The notes beneath the pieces are model-generated. The model worked only from the letters and a program-made list of their open reading frames with translations, did no database searches and was not told the DNA's origin. Below are positions 6,496 to 11,570 of a DNA stretch of 11,570 nt, one piece after another. The position numbers and the translations under genes are program-made. How positions within the stretch are numbered: position 1 is the first letter of the stretch; each line of letters begins with the position of its first letter. Source of the DNA: an uncultured Flavobacterium sp. (lineage in GTDB: Bacteria; Bacteroidota; Bacteroidia; Flavobacteriales; Flavobacteriaceae); the NCBI RefSeq assembly GCF_946220915.1, contig NZ_CAMIHH010000102.1, forward strand, positions 1 to 11,570, written 5' to 3'.

Positions 6496-6510
6496 GGGAT
6501 TATTTATCCC
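6496..6510. promoter_or_regulatory. 15-bp palindrome in the repressor leader, possible operator
   Basis: GGGAT (6496-6500) and ATCCC (6506-6510) form an inverted repeat with a 5-base spacer, just downstream of the minus-strand -7 element and 10 bases before the repressor ATG. The 5-5-5 layout equals that of the palindrome at 6548-6562, although the arms differ in sequence. It may be an operator for autoregulation or an mRNA hairpin. Confidence 0.35.
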
Positions 6511-6512
6511 TG

Positions 6513-6520
6513 CAAATATA
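6513..6520 (-). promoter_or_regulatory. Candidate -7 element of the repressor promoter
   Basis: The minus strand reads TATATTTG, a match to TAnnTTTG, 26 bases upstream of the repressor ATG at 6486. No TTTG was found at -33 spacing. Confidence 0.5.
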
Positions 6521-6543
6521 TATTTTTTTGGGAATATCTGTCC

Positions 6544-6551
6544 TAATTTTG
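6544..6551 (+). promoter_or_regulatory. Candidate -7 element of the polymerase-alkB unit
   Basis: The plus strand reads TAATTTTG, matching TAnnTTTG, 22 bases before the ATG at 6574. A TTTG at 6527-6530 lies 13 bases upstream, closer than usual for a -33 element. The -7 element overlaps the palindrome at 6548-6562. Confidence 0.5.
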
Positions 6552-6562
6552 TTCGGTACAAA
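6548..6562. promoter_or_regulatory. Candidate operator of the XRE/S24 repressor
   Basis: TTTGT (6548-6552) and ACAAA (6558-6562) form a perfect 5-bp inverted repeat around TCGGT. AATT occurs on both outer sides, offset by one base. The palindrome covers the end of the plus-strand -7 element and the likely transcription start, where a bound repressor dimer would block RNA polymerase. It is a candidate damage-response box; there is no direct evidence of binding. Confidence 0.5.
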
Positions 6563-6573
6563 TTGGATTGATT

Positions 6574-7731
6574 ATGGAACGCTCGATTGTACATATGGAT
6601 TTGGATACTTTTTTTGTATCCTGTGTCAGGCTTCAAAACGCTGCCCTTGAAGGCATTCCCCTCATTGTGGGCGGGGGTGACCGCGGTGTGGTGGCTTCCT
6701 GTTCGTATGAGGCGCGCAGGTTTGGCGTACGTTCTGCCATGTCAACAAAAATGGCGCTCAGGCTATGCCCGGAAGCGAAGATCGTGAAGGGTGATTATGA
6801 GCTGTTCTCAAAATATTCAGGAGCCGTAACGCAAATTATAGAGGAAAAGGCGCCTGTTATGGAAAAGGCTTCTATTGACGAATTCTACCTTGATATTACC
6901 GGAATGGACAAGTTCCATGGTTCGTACAAATGGACGCATGAGCTTGCTGCAGCAGTAACGCGTGAAACGGGCCTTCCGATCAGCTTTGCGCTGTCAGTGA
7001 ATAAGACAGTGTCCAAGATCGCGACCGGTGAAGGCAAGCCCAAAGGCAACCTGGAGATACCACGGCAGCAGGTGCAGCAATTCCTAAACCCGCTCTCGAT
7101 ACGAAAAATCCCCATGGTGGGTGATGCTACCTTTAACCTGCTCTCCCGTATCGGGATACGGAATATAGATACCCTTTCAAAAATGCCTGCCAAGGTCCTG
7201 CAGGAGATGATCGGGCAGAACGGGCTGGAACTCTGGAAAAAGGCGAACGGCATTGATAATACGCCTGTCGAACCCTACCGGGAGCGGAAATCACTATCTA
7301 CAGAGGACACCTTCCACGAGGATACTACCGATTTGCAGTTTTTGCGCGGAATATTGTGCGGGATGGTTGAAAAGCTGGCCTACCAGCTCCGAAGCGAAGG
7401 ATGGCTTACCTCGGTGGTGACGGTAAAGATCAGGTATTCCAATTTTGATACCGAGACGCGCCAGGCAGCCGTATCTTATACCTCTGCAGACCATACCCTC
7501 ACCAAAACAGTGCTTGATATTTTTGAGAAGCTGTACCAGCGCCGCATGAGCCTCCGCCTTGTCGGGGTACGTTTCAGCAAACTGGTGCGTGGGACCTACC
7601 AGATTAATATGTTTGAGGATACTGTGGAGCTTATGTCCCTGTATCAGGCGATGGACAGGATAAAGAACCGTTTCGGGGCTGATGCTGTGATGCGTTGCAA
7701 CGGGGCATTTTTAAAACCTAAAGCCCAATAG
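6574..7731 (+). CDS. dinB: Y-family translesion DNA polymerase (DinB/UmuC type)
   Basis: This 385-residue protein would copy past damaged bases at stalled forks with low fidelity. The palm has the metal-binding Asp9 in His-Met-Asp-Leu-Asp-Thr-Phe-Phe and Ser100-Ile-Asp102-Glu103 in Ala-Ser-Ile-Asp-Glu-Phe-Tyr, so the catalytic acidic residues are intact. Phe13 is at the steric-gate position that excludes ribonucleotides. A thumb with helix-hairpin-helix character (about 175-215) and a little-finger domain (about 240-345) follow. Gln-Ile-Asn-Met-Phe (343-347) near the end fits a beta-clamp binding motif. I start at ATG 6574; a TTG two codons earlier is possible but less likely. Its stop is one base before the next gene's start, so the two polymerases are probably translationally coupled. 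Intact catalysis separates it from ImuB, which has lost these residues. Confidence 0.92.
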   Translation: MERSIVHMDLDTFFVSCVRLQNAALEGIPLIVGGGDRGVVASCSYEARRFGVRSAMSTKMALRLCPEAKIVKGDYELFSKYSGAVTQIIEEKAPVMEKASIDEFYLDITGMDKFHGSYKWTHELAAAVTRETGLPISFALSVNKTVSKIATGEGKPKGNLEIPRQQVQQFLNPLSIRKIPMVGDATFNLLSRIGIRNIDTLSKMPAKVLQEMIGQNGLELWKKANGIDNTPVEPYRERKSLSTEDTFHEDTTDLQFLRGILCGMVEKLAYQLRSEGWLTSVVTVKIRYSNFDTETRQAAVSYTSADHTLTKTVLDIFEKLYQRRMSLRLVGVRFSKLVRGTYQINMFEDTVELMSLYQAMDRIKNRFGADAVMRCNGAFLKPKAQ

Positions 7732-7732
7732 T

Positions 7733-10700
7733 ATGTACCTGAATTGCCATTCTTTCCATAGCCTGCGTTACGGCACCATACCCGTAGAGGGTCTTGTGGC
7801 CCTTGCCTTGGAGTGCGGGGTTACAGCATTGGCCCTTACCGACATCAATACGGTGACCGGGATCTATGAATTTTACAAAGCCTGCAAGGATGCCGGGATA
7901 AAAGCGATCGTAGGTATGGAGATGCGCCGGGATGATAAGCTATTGTATATAGCCCTGGCCAAAAGCCGTAAAGGGCTTGGGGAGATCAACAGGCTTCGGA
8001 CACATCACAACCTGGAGGGTACGCCGCTTCCCTCCTTTGCACCCGATTTCGAGCATGTCGCTGTCATATACCCTATAGAAAACCTGCCGGACACCCTGCG
8101 CCCTTTTGAGTATATTGGCATTACACCGGAAAATGTCTCCCTTCTAATCCGTAAGCAATGGGAAGAAAGGCTGGATAAGATGGTGGTATTGCAGCCCGTG
8201 ACCTTCAGGGATAAGAAAGAATACAACCTGCACCGCATCCTTCGGGCCATCGACCTGAATACACTGGGGAGCAAGCTAACGCCATCGGATTACTGCGCCC
8301 AAGGCGAAGTAATGGTTGCGCAGGACGTGGTAGCGGCAAAATACAGCCGGTACCCTAAGATTGTAAGTAATACGCAAGAGCTTATACATGCTTGTGATTT
8401 TCAGTATGAGTTTGGGGTACCCCGCAATAAAAAGCATTATACGGCCCATAGGGAAACGGACCTTGAACTGCTAACCAGCTTAGCGCATCAGGGGCTTGTA
8501 AGGCGTTATGGAAGTGACAATAAATCTGCCCGTGGGCGTATGGAAAAAGAACTGAAAGTCATCCACCAGCTGGAATTCAGCGGCTACTTCCTGATCACAT
8601 GGGATATCATCCGCTACAGCAATTCCATGGGATTCCTGCATATCGGCCGGGGCAGCGGCGCGAACAGCATCATCGCCTACTGCCTTGGCATTACCGATAT
8701 CTGCCCGCTGGAGCTTGACCTTTACTTTGAGCGGTTCCTGAACCTGAACCGCAAAAGCCCGCCTGATTTTGACATTGACTGGTCGTGGAAAGAACGCGAT
8801 ACCATACTCGAGTATGTCTTTAGGCGCTATGGCCGGGACCATGTCGCTTTTTGCGGCACTAATGTGGAATTCAAGTACAAATCGATATTCAGGGAACTCG
8901 GGAAAGTTTTCGGCCGTCCGAAGGAAGAGCTGGACATGCTTGCAGGAAAGCCCATGGACCAGCATGATACCAATGAGATTACCAAAATGATCCATCACTA
9001 TGGGATGATGATGGAGAAATATCCCAACCAGCGTTCCATGCATTCCTGCGGCATCCTGATCTCTGAAGACCCGATTACGGATTTTACCGCGCTCGAGTTG
9101 CCCCCAAAAGGGTTCCCGATCGTACAGTTTGATATGCACGTAGCGGAAGACATCGGATTTGATAAGTTTGACATACTCTCCCAACGGGGAATTGGGCATA
9201 TTGACGATTCGGTAAAGCTTATCAAAAAAAACAGGGGGATTGATGTGGACATCCGTGATACTTCCATATCAAAGGATGAAGCTGCATGCAATGAATTTTT
9301 GAGCAGCGGGAAGACCATAGGCTGCTTTTATATCGAGAGCCCTGCGATGCGGGGGTTGCTTCGCAGGCTGAAATGCAATAATTACAAAGTCCTGGTGGCA
9401 GCGTCTTCTATTATCCGCCCGGGGGTAGCGCAGTCTGGGATGATGAAGGAATATATTTTCCGCCACAACTACCCCGACAAATTTGAATATTTCCATCCGG
9501 TATTTGAGCAGCAGCTTGGGGAGACCTATGGGATCATGGTGTACCAGGAGGACGTTATCAAGATAGCGCTGCATTACGGCGGGGTAGCCGCAGCGGATGG
9601 GGACATCCTACGCCGGGCCATGAGCGGTAAGGGGCGTTCCAAGGCTGCCCTGCAGAAAGTGAAGGACAATTTTTTTGCCTCCTGCGCTGCCAAAGGGCAC
9701 CCCGAGCAGCTGAGTGCTGAGATTTACCGTCAGATAGAATCTTTTGCAGGCTACTCTTTCTGTAAGGCGCATTCCGCTTCCTATGCCGTGGAGAGCTACC
9801 AGAGCCTGTATCTCAAGGTACACTACCCGATCGAATTTATGGTGGCGGTCATCAACAACCAGGGCGGCTTTTACCGTACAGAGGTCTATGTGCACGAAGC
9901 CCGTATGTCAGGTGCTGTCATCCACAACCCCTGCATCAACAAAAGCGATGTGGAAACCACGCTTTACGGAAAGGATGTTTACCTGGGCTTTATGCACCTT
10001 CAGGGACTGCAGCATGAGATTGCCGGGCTGATTGTAACAGAACGGATGGAAAATGGTGACTACACCTCACTTGAGGATTTCATAAACCGAGTGCCTATTG
10101 GCATAGAAGGGCTGCAGCTTTTGATTTACATCGGGGCACTGAGGTGTACCGGCAAAAACAAGAATGAGCTTCTGGTTACCGCCAGGCGTATTATGCTGCG
10201 ATTCAAGCCTGAGAACCGCTGGCCGCAGCTGCTGCCCGAGCCGGTGCAGCATTATGAACTTCCCGAATTGAAGCGTTCGGTTTTTGAGGATGCATTCGAC
10301 GAGATTGAGTTTTTGGGATTCCCGGTGTCGGTAACACCTTTCAACCTTCTGAAGACCCTTTACCGCGGCGATGTGATGGCACGCGATTTGGTGAAGCATC
10401 ATAAGAAGCAGGTAAAGATGCTCGCCTATCTCGTATCGCGTAAGCATGTGCCGACCAAAATGGGCGCTATGTATTTCGGGACATGGATCGATGCGAATGG
10501 GGAATTTTTCGATACTGCGCACTTCACGGGGAGCCTGAAAGATTATCCTTTTAAAGGGGGTGGCTGTTATTTACTGCTGGGTACCGTTGAAGTGGATTAC
10601 CACTTCCCTACCATCACAATATCCAAAATGGAAAAGATGCCATTTATACCTGACCCACGATACAGAGAAACGGATGCTGAAAGCTTACGCACCCAGGACA

Positions 10701-10804
10701 GGCTTAGGGAGGATGTCTCTATGACGCACCGCGCCCCTTATCCGCAGGAACAGGAGATCAACCTGCCAAGGCATAAGATGGTAATGTCCACACAAAAATC
10801 CTAA
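7733..10804 (+). CDS. dnaE2: DnaE-like error-prone polymerase alpha subunit (C family)
   Basis: The 1023-residue product is shorter than replicative DnaE (about 1160) and near the size of DnaE2. Order of parts: a PHP domain (about 2-225); a palm starting near 240 with Gly-Arg-Gly-Ser-Gly-Ala (305-310); the catalytic Pro-Asp-Phe-Asp347-Ile-Asp349; a third acidic residue, probably Asp480 in Phe-Asp-Lys-Phe-Asp-Ile-Leu; fingers (about 510-680) with Ile-Arg-Pro-Gly-Val-Ala-Gln-Ser-Gly-Met (561-570) and Tyr-Gln-Glu-Asp-Val (604-608); a helix-hairpin-helix part (about 740-835); and an OB fold (about 893-965). The PHP metal site looks damaged: Asn4 stands where the first His of HxH is expected and Ile38 follows Thr-Asp instead of His, so proofreading by PHP is unlikely. 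No obvious tau-binding tail or clamp motif was seen. Coupled to the Y-family gene, it probably extends primers past lesions. The DnaE2 label is by context and length. Confidence 0.9.
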   Translation: MYLNCHSFHSLRYGTIPVEGLVALALECGVTALALTDINTVTGIYEFYKACKDAGIKAIVGMEMRRDDKLLYIALAKSRKGLGEINRLRTHHNLEGTPLPSFAPDFEHVAVIYPIENLPDTLRPFEYIGITPENVSLLIRKQWEERLDKMVVLQPVTFRDKKEYNLHRILRAIDLNTLGSKLTPSDYCAQGEVMVAQDVVAAKYSRYPKIVSNTQELIHACDFQYEFGVPRNKKHYTAHRETDLELLTSLAHQGLVRRYGSDNKSARGRMEKELKVIHQLEFSGYFLITWDIIRYSNSMGFLHIGRGSGANSIIAYCLGITDICPLELDLYFERFLNLNRKSPPDFDIDWSWKERDTILEYVFRRYGRDHVAFCGTNVEFKYKSIFRELGKVFGRPKEELDMLAGKPMDQHDTNEITKMIHHYGMMMEKYPNQRSMHSCGILISEDPITDFTALELPPKGFPIVQFDMHVAEDIGFDKFDILSQRGIGHIDDSVKLIKKNRGIDVDIRDTSISKDEAACNEFLSSGKTIGCFYIESPAMRGLLRRLKCNNYKVLVAASSIIRPGVAQSGMMKEYIFRHNYPDKFEYFHPVFEQQLGETYGIMVYQEDVIKIALHYGGVAAADGDILRRAMSGKGRSKAALQKVKDNFFASCAAKGHPEQLSAEIYRQIESFAGYSFCKAHSASYAVESYQSLYLKVHYPIEFMVAVINNQGGFYRTEVYVHEARMSGAVIHNPCINKSDVETTLYGKDVYLGFMHLQGLQHEIAGLIVTERMENGDYTSLEDFINRVPIGIEGLQLLIYIGALRCTGKNKNELLVTARRIMLRFKPENRWPQLLPEPVQHYELPELKRSVFEDAFDEIEFLGFPVSVTPFNLLKTLYRGDVMARDLVKHHKKQVKMLAYLVSRKHVPTKMGAMYFGTWIDANGEFFDTAHFTGSLKDYPFKGGGCYLLLGTVEVDYHFPTITISKMEKMPFIPDPRYRETDAESLRTQDRLREDVSMTHRAPYPQEQEINLPRHKMVMSTQKS

Positions 10805-10821
10805 TGTAAATGAACTGATGT

Positions 10822-11442
10822 ATGACACTATTTAATGATAATGAACTGTTTACCACAGGGACAGAACAAAAAAAAGTATATGACTTGCCCGGCCTTGAGC
10901 TGATGAAGCTGGATGCTTTCATCCCTAAAGAAGAAGCGGATAGTTACTACCAAATATTGTTAGACAGTACACCCTGGCGCGAATACCAGATGCCTATGTA
11001 CGATAAGATAGTCACCGCGCCAAGGATGATTGCCTGGTACGGCGAGCAGGAAGAGGCCGGAGAAAGTGCCATGCCCTGGACCCCCGAATTACTGCTTTTG
11101 AGGGATAAGATAGAAAAAGAAACCGGACTGGCGTTTAATGCCGTGTTGTTGAATTTGTATAGAAACGGCAACGACAGTGTAGCCTGGCATTCGGATAAAG
11201 AACATAAGATTGGCAGGAATCCAAATATAGCTTCGGTAACCTTCGGCCAGACAAGGCCATTCCGGTTCAGGCACAAGACGGATAAATCTGTGCCGCAACT
11301 GGAAATACCATTGCACCACGGTACTTTGCTGCTAATGTCCGGAAATACTAATACCTTTTGGGAGCATCATATTCCTAAGTCGGCGAAAGTTATGCTGCCA
11401 AGGGTTAACCTTACCTTCCGAAAAGTGTATATACCTATGTAA
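10822..11442 (+). CDS. alkB: AlkB-type 2-oxoglutarate/Fe(II) DNA dioxygenase
   Basis: The 206-residue enzyme would oxidise methyl groups off damaged bases (1-methyladenine and 3-methylcytosine in the known family), restoring DNA directly. Visible motifs are: Asn111-x-Tyr113 for 2-oxoglutarate; the iron ligands His123-x-Asp125 in Trp-His-Ser-Asp; the distal His182 in Trp-Glu-His-His-Ile-Pro-Lys; and Arg194-x5-Arg200 in Arg-Val-Asn-Leu-Thr-Phe-Arg, which binds 2-oxoglutarate and the substrate. Length and motif spacing resemble the ALKBH2/3-like bacterial branch more than E. coli AlkB, though the exact subfamily cannot be fixed. It lies 17 bases after the DnaE-like gene and closes the unit. A short in-frame ATG-TAA at 10805 in the gap is probably meaningless. 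No strong terminator follows; only a weak TAGA/TCTA repeat near 11466. Confidence 0.93.
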   Translation: MTLFNDNELFTTGTEQKKVYDLPGLELMKLDAFIPKEEADSYYQILLDSTPWREYQMPMYDKIVTAPRMIAWYGEQEEAGESAMPWTPELLLLRDKIEKETGLAFNAVLLNLYRNGNDSVAWHSDKEHKIGRNPNIASVTFGQTRPFRFRHKTDKSVPQLEIPLHHGTLLLMSGNTNTFWEHHIPKSAKVMLPRVNLTFRKVYIPM

Positions 11443-11483
11443 TAGTTTAGAATCCCTTATTACTTAGATTTTCTAGTATACTT

Positions 11484-11570
11484 TCAGCCAGATATTGAAT
11501 CCGCTTGCTTAAAGTTCACCAACACCTTCCGATCTAATTCTGAGTAGAATTTCACTACCACATCATATAG
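11484..11570 (-). CDS. Possible C-terminal end of a minus-strand gene, partial
   Basis: The minus strand is open from the right edge to a TGA at 11484-11486, giving 28 residues that end Asn-Phe-Lys-Gln-Ala-Asp-Ser-Ile-Ser-Gly. The composition (Val, Lys, Tyr, Glu, Leu, Asp) is protein-like and a convergent neighbour of alkB would be reasonable, but the piece is too short to identify or to be sure of. Confidence 0.35.
   Translation of the reverse strand, partial: LYDVVVKFYSELDRKVLVNFKQADSISG

Noticed and set aside
6487..6636. N-terminal extension of the XRE/S24 repressor from an ATG at 6636
   Set aside because: The 50 extra residues have no domain character, precede a typical HTH start and overlap the dinB coding sequence; the promoter elements of both genes fall within this stretch.
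8480..9199. Long minus-strand frame of 239 residues opposite the DnaE-like gene
   Set aside because: It lies wholly opposite the conserved palm of the polymerase, whose codon structure explains its openness; its composition is rich in His, Val and Arg with no motif.
1..11570. CRISPR arrays, tRNA or rRNA genes, insertion sequences
   Set aside because: I saw no regularly spaced repeats, no tRNA-like cloverleaf and no transposase frame in the window.

Overview
The window looks like chromosomal or plasmid DNA of a Bacteroidota bacterium (Flavobacteriia or Sphingobacteriia type; genus not assignable from sequence alone). The support is: a mobilization trio of the Bacteroidetes kind (small MobA-like protein, HUH relaxase, YWFCY-type coupling protein), several upstream elements fitting the Bacteroidetes TAnnTTTG -7 consensus, few recognisable Shine-Dalgarno sequences, and a DUF1016 gene right behind the mobilization genes. 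The mobilization and polymerase genes look richer in G+C than the two ends of the window.

Layout. (1) 1-403: a membrane protein of the MauE/DoxX kind, minus strand, cut by the window edge. (2) 546-836: a small conserved-looking hypothetical gene, minus strand. (3) 837-1343: about 500 bases without a convincing gene, but with strong DNA structure: an intrinsic terminator facing minus and, directly before the mobilization genes, stacked inverted repeats that I read as a candidate origin of transfer. (4) 1344-4995: mobA-mobB-mobC on the plus strand, followed at 5020-5450 by a frameshifted and truncated DUF1016 gene. (5) 5459-6486: on the minus strand, an XRE/S24 self-cleaving repressor and a 79-residue unknown gene. 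(6) 6574-11442: on the plus strand and divergent from the repressor, a tight three-gene unit: Y-family DNA polymerase, C-family (DnaE-like) polymerase and AlkB dioxygenase. (7) 11484-11570: possibly the end of a minus-strand gene.

How they work together. Genes 4 form a relaxosome plus coupling protein. No mating-pore genes are in view, so the element is at least mobilizable. Genes 5 and 6 look like a damage-inducible mutagenesis and repair cassette: the repressor has a LexA-like Ala-Gly cleavage site and Ser/Lys dyad, and a 15-bp palindrome sits over the plus-strand -7 element of the shared 87-bp divergent promoter. Upon damage the repressor would cleave itself and release a translesion polymerase pair plus direct reversal of alkylation damage. 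This resembles in logic the ImuA-ImuB-DnaE2 cassette of Proteobacteria and umuDC-like cargo on mobile elements. It differs in that no ImuA is present, the Y-family enzyme keeps its catalytic acidic residues, the controller is an XRE/S24 protein, and AlkB is in the unit.

The most useful new observations are the candidate oriT (1212-1299), the candidate cassette operator (6548-6562), the minus-strand terminator without a gene (1008-1032), the inverted partial duplication around the first gene's promoter (390-518), and the uncharacterised 79-residue partner of the repressor.
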